Below are positions 53,989-63,074 of a stretch of DNA of 64,000 nucleotides, piece by piece. The position numbers were made by a program, and so were the translations under genes. The notes beneath the pieces were generated by a model, which saw nothing but the letters and a program-made list of their open reading frames with translations, was not told the DNA's origin and made no database searches. This stretch comes from Saprospiraceae bacterium (GTDB lineage: Bacteria; Bacteroidota; Bacteroidia; Chitinophagales; Saprospiraceae): assembly GCA_016709995.1 (NCBI GenBank), contig JADJLQ010000003.1, positions 1-64,000 of the forward strand, given 5' to 3'. Numbering within the stretch: the stretch's first letter is position 1; the number at the start of each line of letters is the position of its first letter.

Positions 53989-56838
53989 ATGGCAAAAGAT
54001 AAGGCTCAGGATCAGGAGGAACAGGAATACATCGAAGTAGTCGGCGCCAGTGAGCACAATCTCAAGCATGTCAGCCTGAAAATCCCTCGCAATCAGCTGG
54101 TCGTCATCACCGGGCTCAGCGGTAGTGGCAAGTCCTCTCTGGCTTTCGATACCATCTATGCAGAAGGCCAACGCCGATATATGGAGACCTTCTCCGCCTA
54201 TGCCAGACAGTTTATAGGCACTATGGAAAGGCCTGATGTAGAGCTGATTACAGGGCTTAGTCCGGTTATTTCTATTGAGCAAAAGACCAGTGGGTGGAAT
54301 CCCCGGTCTACAGTAGGTACTATCACAGAGATCTATGATTTGTTCCGCTTATTGTTTGCCCGGGCCGGTGAGGCTTATAGCTATGCTACGGGAAAGAAAA
54401 TGGTCAAGTACAGTGAAGCCCAGGTCATAGACCATATCCTGACCACCTACAATGAGCAAAAAATAGTCTTGCTGGCTCCGGTGATCAGGGGACGCAAAGG
54501 CCACTACAGAGAGATCTTCGAGCAAGCCCGCAAACAAGGCTATTCCAAAGTCAGGGTAGATGGCAAGACCATGGATCTCAAGCCAGGCATGCAAGTCGAT
54601 CGATACAAAGTACATGACATAGAGGTAGTGATAGACCGCATACAGGTCATGATCAATAAGCGGGACAGGCTCGCCTCCTCCGTGCAATTATCTATGAAAA
54701 TGGGCAATGGCCTGCTCATGGTTGAAGATGAACACGGCAATGTGGTGCCATACAGTCAGAATCTGATGGACGCTGAGCACGGCATATCTTATGAAGATCC
54801 ATCACCCAATACCTTCTCTTTTAACTCTCCTTATGGTGCTTGCCCGTCCTGCGATGGCCTGGGTAAAATGCACCAGGTCGATATCGATAAGGTGATCCCT
54901 GATGCCAATAAAAGTATTAATGAAGCGGGCATCCTGCCTTTGGGGGAAGTCAGAGAAAATATGACTTTTCAACAATTGAGGGCTATCTCAAAAAAGTATG
55001 GCTTCACCTTTAGCACTCCTGTCAATAAAATACCGGCCAAAGCCCTGGAGCTCATCCTGCATGGGGGTGATGACAGCTTTGATGTCAAGACTACTTATTC
55101 ACAAAATGATTTTGTCTACAACCTGGCCAATGAAGGTCTGCTCAATATGCTGATCAGGTGGCACCGTGACAGTACCAGTGAAAAAATACGCCAGTGGGCG
55201 GAAGAGTTTATGACGATCTCCGAATGTCCTGAATGCAAAGGGGCCAGACTAAAAATAGAGGCCCTGCACTTTAAAATCGGGGATCAAAATATCTCTCAAC
55301 TGGCAGACCTGGACCTTTCTGACCTGGCCAAATGGCTGGAAGAAGTACAACCCAAACTATCCTCCCGTCAGCAACAGATCGGTACGGATGTCATCAAAGA
55401 AATCGGACTGCGTCTGAAGTTTCTTTTGCACGTTGGCCTCGACTACCTCAGTATGAACAGACCGGCCAACTCACTCTCCGGGGGAGAATCCCAGCGCACC
55501 CGCCTGGCTACGCAGATCGGATCACAACTGACAGGAGTCACCTATATCCTTGACGAGCCCAGTATAGGCTTGCACGCACGCGACAACCAGCGGTTAATCC
55601 AGGCACTACGTGAGCTGAGGGACATTGGCAATTCTCTCCTGGTCGTCGAACATGATAAAGAGATCATGCTGGCGTCTGATTACCTCATCGACCTGGGTCC
55701 CGGGGCGGGCACCCACGGAGGAGAGATAGTCGCTCAGGGCACCCCCAGGGATTTTATGGATAAGCAGTCCATGACAGCAGATTTTTTGAGTGGCAAACAA
55801 AAGATTGAAGTCCCAAAGTCGCGCCGACCGGGCAATGGCAAGTATATTCATATCGAGGGGGCTTCCGGCCACAATCTGCAATCTGTCAACGTGAGTATAC
55901 CGTTGGGCACCTTTATATGTGTCACCGGGGTCAGTGGCAGTGGCAAGAGCAGCCTGATCAATGAGACCTTGTATCCTATCTTGCGCAAATACTTTTATGG
56001 AAGTCTGCAGAAGCCATTGGCTTATAAAAAATTGACCGGGATCGATGAAGTAGACAAGGTGATCGAGATCGATCAGTCTCCCATCGGGCGTACCCCCAGG
56101 TCTAATCCGGCTACTTACACAGGCGTATTCACCGATATCCGCAATATCTTCACCGGGCTCCCGGAGTCGATGATCAGAGGCTACAAAGCCGGCAGGTTTT
56201 CATTTAATGTCAAGGGTGGCCGCTGTGAAACCTGTGAGGGTGGGGGCATGCGGGTCATCGAGATGAATTTTCTGCCTGATGTGCTCGTCGAATGTGAAAC
56301 CTGCCTGGGGAGGCGGTACAATCGGGAGACCCTGGAGATCTTGTACAAGGGCAAAAATATCTCCCAGGTACTGGACATGAAAGTAGAAGATGCGATGCAT
56401 TTCTTCGAAAACATCCCCAATATCCATCGTCGTATGAAGACCCTCTACGAAGTAGGTCTGGGTTATATCTCCCTTGGCCAGCAAGCGACTACGCTGTCGG
56501 GAGGTGAAGCCCAACGTGTTAAACTCTCTGAAGAGCTGTCCAAACGCGATAGTGGCAATACCTTATATATTCTGGATGAGCCCACCACAGGCTTGCATTT
56601 TCAGGACATACAACACCTTATAGATATCCTCAACAGGCTGGTGGATCGGGGCAATACGGTCCTGGTCATCGAGCACAATCTCGATGTGATCAAAGTAGCC
56701 GATCATATTATTGATATGGGACCTGAAGGAGGAAAATATGGTGGTAGATTGGTCGCCGAAGGTCCACCTGAAAAAGTGGCAAAGTCTAAAACCAGTCTGA
56801 CCGCAAAGTATCTGAAAGACGAGTTGGGTCTAAAATAG
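53989..56838 (+). CDS. uvrA: Excinuclease ABC subunit A
   Basis: 949 residues from the ATG at 53989. Two ABC ATPase modules: Walker A GLSGSGKSSLAF (first) and GVSGSGKSSLIN (second); signatures NSLSGGESQRTRLA and TLSGGEAQRVKLS; Walker B ILDEPSIGLHARD and ILDEPTTGLHFQD. Second zinc module is intact (CETCEGGG, then CETCLGRRYN). In the first module the C-terminal CPSCDGLG pair is present, but the N-terminal Cys pair expected near YSQNLMDAEHGISYED is missing. It recognises DNA lesions and loads UvrB. Length is normal. Confidence 0.96.
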   Translation: MAKDKAQDQEEQEYIEVVGASEHNLKHVSLKIPRNQLVVITGLSGSGKSSLAFDTIYAEGQRRYMETFSAYARQFIGTMERPDVELITGLSPVISIEQKTSGWNPRSTVGTITEIYDLFRLLFARAGEAYSYATGKKMVKYSEAQVIDHILTTYNEQKIVLLAPVIRGRKGHYREIFEQARKQGYSKVRVDGKTMDLKPGMQVDRYKVHDIEVVIDRIQVMINKRDRLASSVQLSMKMGNGLLMVEDEHGNVVPYSQNLMDAEHGISYEDPSPNTFSFNSPYGACPSCDGLGKMHQVDIDKVIPDANKSINEAGILPLGEVRENMTFQQLRAISKKYGFTFSTPVNKIPAKALELILHGGDDSFDVKTTYSQNDFVYNLANEGLLNMLIRWHRDSTSEKIRQWAEEFMTISECPECKGARLKIEALHFKIGDQNISQLADLDLSDLAKWLEEVQPKLSSRQQQIGTDVIKEIGLRLKFLLHVGLDYLSMNRPANSLSGGESQRTRLATQIGSQLTGVTYILDEPSIGLHARDNQRLIQALRELRDIGNSLLVVEHDKEIMLASDYLIDLGPGAGTHGGEIVAQGTPRDFMDKQSMTADFLSGKQKIEVPKSRRPGNGKYIHIEGASGHNLQSVNVSIPLGTFICVTGVSGSGKSSLINETLYPILRKYFYGSLQKPLAYKKLTGIDEVDKVIEIDQSPIGRTPRSNPATYTGVFTDIRNIFTGLPESMIRGYKAGRFSFNVKGGRCETCEGGGMRVIEMNFLPDVLVECETCLGRRYNRETLEILYKGKNISQVLDMKVEDAMHFFENIPNIHRRMKTLYEVGLGYISLGQQATTLSGGEAQRVKLSEELSKRDSGNTLYILDEPTTGLHFQDIQHLIDILNRLVDRGNTVLVIEHNLDVIKVADHIIDMGPEGGKYGGRLVAEGPPEKVAKSKTSLTAKYLKDELGLK

Positions 56839-57221
56839 ACGCCAAAATCTTACTATGAAATATGATACATCCACTTTGCTATTTTCATTGTAAAAATTAT
56901 AATAATATACTTTGAGCAGGATACAATTTTATAATATATTGTAAATCAATCATAATTGGCAGGGCGACAGAAGAAGTCAAGTTTGTGCAGAAGACATTGG
57001 GTTAGTTCTTGACTTCTTGGCGGGCAGAAAGATGCTATCTTTATTTCCGTTTAGGGCTTATACACAAGGAAGTTAAGAGCTTTCGCAGAAGCAGGCTCAC
57101 AACCAGGTATATTAGCGGTTTAAGCAAAAAAAAAGGTCCGGAACCACCCGGACCTACCTAAAATTACCCTTTATACTAAATACCTACTTGCGCTCTAGAA
57201 ATGAGCGCAGTTTCTTTATTG
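56839..57221. other. Intergenic region between uvrA and the GbsR-like gene (convergent)
   Basis: 383 bases without gene. It contains an 11-bp perfect inverted repeat AAGAAGTCAAG/CTTGACTTCTT (56971-56981 and 57008-57018, 26-base loop) and the terminator at 57126-57154. Confidence 0.6.
57126..57154 (-). terminator. Intrinsic terminator of the GbsR-like gene
   Basis: GGTCCGG (57135-57141) and CCGGACC (57148-57154) form a perfect 7-bp GC-rich stem with a 6-base loop. On the minus strand the stem is followed by nine T (57134-57126), the classical form for a gene ending at 57222. Confidence 0.85.
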
Positions 57222-57761
57222 TCACCCTTGCGACGCTCTTCTGCCATTGATGGGGATTACCTTTCCCCCGCCTACGGCAGCAGGAGCCTGATTAAAATTG
57301 GCCTGCATGATCGGCAGATATTCCAGCATTGTGCCGAACATAGAGGAGATCCCTTCGATATCTCCTTTAAGTTTCCCTAGGTGGGTTGCAGAAGCATTTT
57401 GTTCCTGTATAGGCTGAATCTCAGCTACCAGCTCTACCAATTTATCCAGAGACCTTCTTTTGTAATATTTTACCAGTTTTTCCATGACGAGCCATAGATT
57501 GGTCTCTGCCCTGAAATACTCCTTACGTTCACCTTTGATATGGGATTTAAATACCAGTTCGAAATCCATCAGGGTATGCAATATAGTATTGACATTTCCC
57601 CTGGACATATGCAGATCTGCCATTATAGCTTCTGCAGACATCTGCTCATTCTGAATCAAAAGCAACGCATAAACCTGTGACTCTGAGCGACTTACACCCC
57701 AAGTGCTGGCCATGATACCCCAAGCTTCGATGAATTTGTGATTGGAATCGGGTTGATGCAT
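57222..57761 (-). CDS. GbsR/MarR-family transcriptional regulator
   Basis: 179 residues. Winged HTH core: WGVSRSESQVYALLLIQNEQ, AEAIMADLHMSRGNVNTILH (recognition helix) and the wing KSHIKGERKEYFRAE. The C-terminal helix likely dimerises. Typical for the GbsR group, of which members control osmoprotectant or drug-efflux genes. No divergently transcribed target is adjacent, unless the 58176 gene is one. A strong terminator follows. Confidence 0.88.
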   Translation of the reverse strand: MHQPDSNHKFIEAWGIMASTWGVSRSESQVYALLLIQNEQMSAEAIMADLHMSRGNVNTILHTLMDFELVFKSHIKGERKEYFRAETNLWLVMEKLVKYYKRRSLDKLVELVAEIQPIQEQNASATHLGKLKGDIEGISSMFGTMLEYLPIMQANFNQAPAAVGGGKVIPINGRRASQG

Positions 57762-58175
57762 TTTTTTTGTTTTAAAATCCTTCAGGTTGAGAAACTACTG
57801 CAAATGCAGCAAAAGTCCCTAAATAACCAATTGCTAATATTAATAAACACATAGTTTTGTAATTTGATAACAAAGCTATGACTAAAAGACTGCTGCATAT
57901 TTATCTAAATTATTAAATTTAGGACATAGCAAAAGTTTAAAAATTATGTGATTAATATATTATATTGCTGATTATCAATAAGATATTACTGTTTTAGTGA
58001 TAATACATATCAAGAATATTTAATCCGACCTACTTTTATGCTACAAATGTATTGCTTAAAATTGCAAAATATTTTATCATAAAATCCCATATTAGGACAT
58101 ATCAGTTAGGTGGGATTATTAAAATTTTTATACATAATTAATTAATAATCTGTTATTTATAATAAATTAATTATA
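57762..58175. other. AT-rich divergent intergenic region
   Basis: 414 bases between the GbsR-like gene and the first large unknown gene. Very AT-rich with runs of A and T and no open frame of note. This marks the left edge of the AT-rich segment that continues to the window end. It must contain promoters for both flanking genes. Confidence 0.6.
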
Positions 58176-59684
58176 ATGAAAGATATCAAAACAATTGTAA
58201 CTTTTTTAGATAAAGCAAAGATCGATAAATCAGAATTATTTACTTCTGATGATTTTCAAGGATCTAAGTCTAAGATGGCAAAAATATTTAATCTTATAAA
58301 AGAAAATAATTTTCACGATAAGAAAGAACTTGAAAAAGCGATGTATGGCAAAGTATTGGATGATTGGGGTTTTAAAAAATTATTTTATAGGTTTAAAGAT
58401 AAATTGACTAACACCTTATTTTTTGCTGATACAAGTTCGCCGCTATTCAGTGAAAGGACCAAAGCTTATTATATATGCTCAAGAAGAGCTTTTTTATCAA
58501 GAATGCTTGTTGAAAGAGGAGCTAGAGATATGGCCATTGAGTTAGCAGAGGGTACTATATCTGTTACTCTTAAGTATGAATTTACAGATATAACAGTCTT
58601 GTTATCCAGGTTCTTGATTAAGCAATTTAGTATAATTCAACCAGACGCAAGAAGGTTTATAAAATACTTCGAAATTTTTAAAAAGAATTCACAGATACTT
58701 AAAGATGAAATTGAAATGGAGGAAATAATGTGCATATATTCTTTAAATGCCCATACCAAGGATGTTAAAAAACACTTAACTAACTATTTGAGAGAATCTG
58801 AAACTATCGTTTCAAGAACTCAAGAGTTATCCCAAAATGAGCCTTCTATTGAGCTTATCCTTTCTTGCTCTTCTATTTTATTAGAACATTATAAGATAAG
58901 CAAAGATTATAGAAGTTTTCAATTGTGGTCAGTTTATTTTGCAGATAAAATACTTTCAAAACAATTTTTATCTGTTGTTACTTTAGAGGTATTAGTTCAC
59001 ACACAATTGAGAATGGCTTTAATTTCAAAGGATGACAAAATAGCTAAAATATTATTTGAAAAATATTTTTCATTTCAAAATGTAGGTAATTATAATTGGT
59101 TTGTAAGTTATTATTATTTTATTATGATAATGTTTCATTCGAAGGAATATGAAGTAGGATATCACAATTTGATTTTTATCACAGAATATAAGACATTTAG
59201 AAACCAATCCCTTACTATCCGCTTATATTTTTATATGTTACTAGCATATGCGCACTTTTTAAAATTAATAAAAAAGTTAGAAGATGATGCTTCTAATAAG
59301 CAATTTAGGTTAAGTAAATTTCTAAACGAGGTTCCTGAATTTACCAGGGATAAACAAGGAACCAATATCCCGATTATCCTTGTTCAAATTTTATTTTTCC
59401 TCGCTGATAAAAAATACAATAAAATCATAGACCGTATAGAATCTTTAAACCTCTACTCCTACCGCCACCTCAAAAAAGATGAAAACTTCCGATCCCAGTG
59501 TTTTATCCGAATGATCTCAGAGATGGTCAGGGCTGATTTTCGCAAGACAGGTACAATATTCAGGACCGAAAAATTATTTAATAAACTCCAGGCGGTTCCG
59601 ATAGAGACCTATCCTAATAGTGCTGCGACGGAGATCATCCCGTATGAGGATCTTTGGGCGATGATCTTGGAGCGGTTGGATTAG
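58176..59684 (+). CDS. Protein of unknown function, paralogue A (variable N-terminus, conserved C-terminus)
   Basis: 502 residues, predicted all-helical, cytoplasmic, with no recognised motif. It shares its whole layout with the gene at 60175: KSKMAKIFNLIKENN-like N-terminus, TNTLFFADTSSPLFSERTKA, VERGARDMAIELAEGTI. Over the last 112 residues (from RDKQGTNIPIILVQILFF) the two proteins are about 94% identical (105 of 112 by my count), but only about half identical before. The coding DNA changes from AT-rich to balanced at this point (from about 59440). The helical repeats resemble TPR-like solenoids but no register could be defined. Confidence 0.8.
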   Translation: MKDIKTIVTFLDKAKIDKSELFTSDDFQGSKSKMAKIFNLIKENNFHDKKELEKAMYGKVLDDWGFKKLFYRFKDKLTNTLFFADTSSPLFSERTKAYYICSRRAFLSRMLVERGARDMAIELAEGTISVTLKYEFTDITVLLSRFLIKQFSIIQPDARRFIKYFEIFKKNSQILKDEIEMEEIMCIYSLNAHTKDVKKHLTNYLRESETIVSRTQELSQNEPSIELILSCSSILLEHYKISKDYRSFQLWSVYFADKILSKQFLSVVTLEVLVHTQLRMALISKDDKIAKILFEKYFSFQNVGNYNWFVSYYYFIMIMFHSKEYEVGYHNLIFITEYKTFRNQSLTIRLYFYMLLAYAHFLKLIKKLEDDASNKQFRLSKFLNEVPEFTRDKQGTNIPIILVQILFFLADKKYNKIIDRIESLNLYSYRHLKKDENFRSQCFIRMISEMVRADFRKTGTIFRTEKLFNKLQAVPIETYPNSAATEIIPYEDLWAMILERLD

Positions 59685-59742
59685 TTTGGTGGTGGAGACC
59701 ACTACTTTTAATTAACCACTAAGGGAAGTAAGGGCACTAAGG
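59346..59742 (+). repeat. Conserved 3' block, copy A (C-terminal coding part plus 3' flank)
   Basis: Matches 61363-61760. It includes a 32-base exact match (59454-59485 against 61471-61502) and continues past the stop into the flank, where both have AACCACTAA followed by GGCACT(A/G)AGGA. Confidence 0.8.
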
Positions 59743-59996
59743 AGGGGATATGGGGGTAGTGGTTGAGAGCCAATTTGAGTAAATTGGATAAATCTTTCAG
59801 TCTGTGGTACCTGTATGGAGTCGATGAGTGGCAGTGGAGGTATAGCCCAGTTTTCCCTTATAATATGCTGATTATCAATAGATATAAGCCCTCGGGGTAT
59901 ATTCAGTCCGGCTTGGTGGAGCTTTCTTTGTAGCGTCCTGAGGCTGATGCCTAATTGTTCAGAGAGCTGGTGCTTGGTGAGGGCGGTTTTGTTCAT
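59712..59996 (-). CDS. Small helix-turn-helix protein
   Basis: 94 residues from the Met at 59996 (MNKTALTKHQLSEQLGISLR). The first 35 residues form a helix-turn-helix (TKHQLSEQLGISLRTLQRKL) of the kind found in Fis/AraC- or resolvase-like proteins; the rest has Pro-rich, poorly conserved sequence. An upstream extension to 60038 adds 14 residues of no clear value. It lies antisense between the two large paralogues; its 3' end lies in the shared flank repeat. It may be a small regulator or a truncated piece of a larger gene. Confidence 0.55.
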   Translation of the reverse strand: MNKTALTKHQLSEQLGISLRTLQRKLHQAGLNIPRGLISIDNQHIIRENWAIPPLPLIDSIQVPQTERFIQFTQIGSQPLPPYPLLSALTSLSG

Positions 59997-60174
59997 GTTT
60001 TGTAAGTTGTGATATCTAGATGGTTGAATTTTATTCAACCAAAATTGGTCTGATTAAAAGCTAATTCTTCTATCATTTATTTACTTTTATGAAGTGGTAA
60101 ATAATGAGAATAGATGATATATATTTTATAAATAACTGAAAATCAATATTATATACTTTTAATCATAAATAGAA

Positions 60175-61701
60175 ATGGACAAATTTTCTTTTGAGGAGGA
60201 TAAAATTGTCGTCAAAATTATCGAGAGATCTAATATTGATGAACTGCAAATATTCTCTCGCCAGGATTTTGGGTCAAACAAAAACAAAATGACTCAAATT
60301 TTCGATTTGATGAGAAAGGATGCATCAATCTCTCTGCATGAGCTGAGGTCAAGAATATATGGAGCCACGATAAAATCCGAAAAAAGTTTTTATAGATTAT
60401 ATTACAACTTTAGAGAAAAGCTTATCAATACACTATTCTTCGTCGATACCAATTCTCCCTTATTCAGTGAGAGGGCTAAAGCATACTATAATTGCGCGCG
60501 AAGGACCATTGCTGTCAGAATGCTTGCAGAAAGAGGGGCCAGAAAAATGGCTATAGATCTTGCAGAAAGTACTATCCCGGTGACCATTAAATATGAATTC
60601 ACTGACCTTACTGTATTATTAGCCAGGTTTTTAATTAGGCAATTCAGCACCACATTTGTAAATCCCAGAAAATTTGAAAAATATAGAATAGTTTTTACGG
60701 CAAATAACGATATGTTGTTCAAAGAGCTTTCGATTGAAGAAATTGCCGGTGAAATATTATTGAGGCAAAACTCAAATAAACCAATATCTATAAAAGGCCG
60801 TAATAAATATAATCCATCTGAAAAGGTCCAAAAAGCCATGAACCTAGCCGCTGGGCCTCTGTCCATAGAATTAATTCTTATGTGCTCTTCCGTCATTTTG
60901 GATTTTTATAAAGAGCAAAAGAATTTTATTGAGTTTAAAAAATGGACGAAATATTTTGCAGACAAAATATTTTCTAAACCCTTTCTTGCCGTAATTACAC
61001 TTGAAATTTTAATTACCTCTCAATTAAAAATTACTATTATTTCGAAAGATGCCAGTACAGCTTTGGAGATCGATGCAAACTATTTTGATAAATTGAATAT
61101 TGGAAATTTCAATTGGTATGCTTGTAATTATTATTTTATTCTCACTATGTTTCACACCAAAAGATATTTTGAAGGCGCTGACCGCCTAATCAGTGTTGCC
61201 TCCTATAAAACTTTCGCCAAACAACCCACAATAATTACGGAGTTATATTATATATTACAAGCTTATGCCAGCTTCCTTTATAAAATCGAGAAAATAACCA
61301 CTTTAATTAAGCTGGAGGATTTTAGAATAAATAAATTTTTAAATCAGGTACCTGATTATTCACGTGACAAACAAGGGACTAATATCCCTATTATTCTTGT
61401 TCAGATCCTATTTTTCCTCGCGGATAAAAAGTTCAACAAAATTATCGATCGCATCGAATCCCTAAATTTATACTCCTACCGCCACCTCAAAAAAGATGAA
61501 AATTTCCGTTCGCAATGTTTTATCCGTATGATCTCAGAGATGGTCAGGGCTGATTTTAAAAAGACCGGTACTGTATTCCGGACTGAAAAGATATTTAATA
61601 AACTCAAGGCGGTACCTATTGAGACCTATCCCAATAGTGCAGAGACAGAGATCATTCCGTATGAGGATCTTTGGGAAATGATCCTGGAGCGGTTGGATTA
61701 G
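60175..61701 (+). CDS. Protein of unknown function, paralogue B
   Basis: 508 residues, same family as the gene at 58176. It begins MDKFSFEEDKIVVKIIERSN and shows NTLFFVDTNSPLFSERAKAY, LAERGARKMAIDLAESTIPV and the conserved C-terminal block ending EIIPYEDLWEMILERLD. No enzyme motif, signal peptide or membrane helix is seen. The last 112 codons and flank are almost the same as in paralogue A. Genes like this in several copies could exchange their 3' ends by recombination. Function is unknown. Confidence 0.8.
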   Translation: MDKFSFEEDKIVVKIIERSNIDELQIFSRQDFGSNKNKMTQIFDLMRKDASISLHELRSRIYGATIKSEKSFYRLYYNFREKLINTLFFVDTNSPLFSERAKAYYNCARRTIAVRMLAERGARKMAIDLAESTIPVTIKYEFTDLTVLLARFLIRQFSTTFVNPRKFEKYRIVFTANNDMLFKELSIEEIAGEILLRQNSNKPISIKGRNKYNPSEKVQKAMNLAAGPLSIELILMCSSVILDFYKEQKNFIEFKKWTKYFADKIFSKPFLAVITLEILITSQLKITIISKDASTALEIDANYFDKLNIGNFNWYACNYYFILTMFHTKRYFEGADRLISVASYKTFAKQPTIITELYYILQAYASFLYKIEKITTLIKLEDFRINKFLNQVPDYSRDKQGTNIPIILVQILFFLADKKFNKIIDRIESLNLYSYRHLKKDENFRSQCFIRMISEMVRADFKKTGTVFRTEKIFNKLKAVPIETYPNSAETEIIPYEDLWEMILERLD

Positions 61702-61760
61702 GTAGGTGGGGTGACCACTAATACTATTTAACCACTAATGGGAGTGAAGGCACTGAGGAA
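61363..61760 (+). repeat. Conserved 3' block, copy B
   Basis: Second copy of the block at 59346-59742. It covers the last 112 codons of paralogue B and about 58 bases after its stop. Confidence 0.8.
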
Positions 61761-61815
61761 GTGAATAGGTGGGCATTTTGGCTCAGCTTTTGGGCGTAGG
61801 TGTGAAGTTCATATA

Positions 61816-61918
61816 AACCCCACTCTGTCTCTCCCTGACTACCTAAGGCAGCCCCTTCGGAAAAAGGGAAGAGGACCAAGTTCTTGGTATTCAGGCTGGA
61901 TTCTTATTAAATGATCGG
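61816..61918. repeat. Interspersed hairpin repeat, copy 1
   Basis: About 103 bases. Starts AACCCCACTCTGTCTCTCCC and contains CCTAAGG-CAGCC-CCTTCGG, then GAGGACCAAGTTCTTGG. The inner stem has one mismatch compared with copies 2 and 3. Confidence 0.75.
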
Positions 61919-62014
61919 AGTCCACGCATCTGGTCACCGGACTGACAACCTAGGTGAAGATATTTCAGCCTATTTCAAGGATTCAAGAGCTTGAAAGAAG
62001 GATCTACAACTAAT

Positions 62015-62116
62015 CAACCCCTCTCTGTCTCTCCCTGACTACCGAAGGCAGCCCCTTCGGAAAAGGGGAGAGGACCAAGTTCTTGGCATTCACGCCAGAT
62101 TCTTAGAAAAGGTTCG
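62015..62116. repeat. Interspersed hairpin repeat, copy 2
   Basis: Best-formed copy. Outer stem CTCTCCC (62029-62035) with GGGAGAG (62066-62072). Inner stem CCGAAGG (62042-62048) with CCTTCGG (62054-62060), 5-base loop. It continues with TTCTTAGAAAAGG and, in copies 2 and 3 only, TTTAACCACCTAT. Confidence 0.8.
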
Positions 62117-62153
62117 ACTTTAGTTTTAACCACCTATGCCGGGAAAATGCGTG

Positions 62154-62206
62154 CCCATCCCTGGAGAAGGCCTGTCCGGCTTTGGACGGGGAAGGGACGG
62201 GATGGG
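62154..62206. repeat. Nested inverted repeat
   Basis: CCCATCCC (62154-62161) pairs with GGGATGGG (62199-62206). Inside, CCTGTCC (62171-62177) pairs with GGACGGG (62184-62190) with one G-T pair. It sits between repeat copies 2 and 3. Confidence 0.6.
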
Positions 62207-62234
62207 TTGATTTAGAGCGAAGCTCAATCAGAAT

Positions 62235-62338
62235 CAACCACACTCTTTCTCTCCCAGACTACCGAAGGCAGCCCCTTCGGAAAAAGGGGGAGTACCAACT
62301 TCATGGCATTTAAGTTGGATTCTTAGAAAAGGATCGGA
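62235..62338. repeat. Interspersed hairpin repeat, copy 3
   Basis: Begins AACCACACTCTTTCTCTCCC, with perfect inner stem CCGAAGG/CCTTCGG, then GGGGGAGTACCAACTTCATGG. Spaced 220 bases from copy 2; copies 1 and 2 are 199 apart. Confidence 0.75.
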
Positions 62339-62580
62339 TTCCTGCTTTAACCACCTATACCCAGAACATGCTTACACTTCCACCTTCCAGTTCACGTTCC
62401 CCAAATAGACCCTACCTGGCACGGCACTCAACTTTCCAGGTCTTGTTCGCACTAAATAAACTTACTTGTCTTCAAGATCATACCTGAATAAATAACATCT
62501 CTCAAGCATTTTTTACCAGACCATCAATCATATACCAGCTCCAAGAACCATTTTTTTAAGTCATCGGACCAAAATTTTCG

Positions 62581-62647
62581 CGCCATTTCGTGCCATTTCG
62601 CGCCATTTCATGCCATTTCACGCCATTTCACGCCATTTCGTGCCAAA
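62581..62647. repeat. 10-bp tandem repeat, about 6.5 units
   Basis: Six units of YGCCATTTCR in a row from 62581 to 62640 and a partial seventh (TGCCAAAAC). Only the first and last base of a unit vary (C/T and G/A). The period is one DNA turn. Confidence 0.9.
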
Positions 62648-63074
62648 ACGGGCTGTACAGTTGTAATTCTGGATGCTTAGATAGTATTTTCGTTAAAAGT
62701 ATTTATAGAAGTATCGATACTTTTCAAAAATCTCGTAGCCTGGTATAATATCATTGGTCGTAGCCTGACGATGGTGGTTATAACAAGCTTTGGTATTGGC
62801 TATTCTCTAAGTCTCTGATCTAGCGCTGGATGGGAGTACGACTAAGAGAAATTCAAACCAATTCAGATATCGTATAAAGCGGGTGAAGTATTTGTAATCG
62901 ATACTTCTTGTGGCTAAGTTCCGATACAATAGATTTTAATTGATCTTATGCTAATCGTCGAGCTTTGCTACAAGGGTAATAAATACAAGGACGGAGCCAC
63001 AGGCTATGCTTTGTTAAATATCTGCTTGAAACAAAAGTTGTGATGAAAACTCAATTGTCATAATGAAGGAAATG

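Noticed and set aside
61816..62338. CRISPR-like repeats
   Set aside because: Repeats are about 100 bases long, imperfect and with an internal two-tier hairpin; only three copies and no cas genes.
62581..62647. CRISPR array
   Set aside because: Units are 10 bases without spacers; this is a simple tandem repeat.
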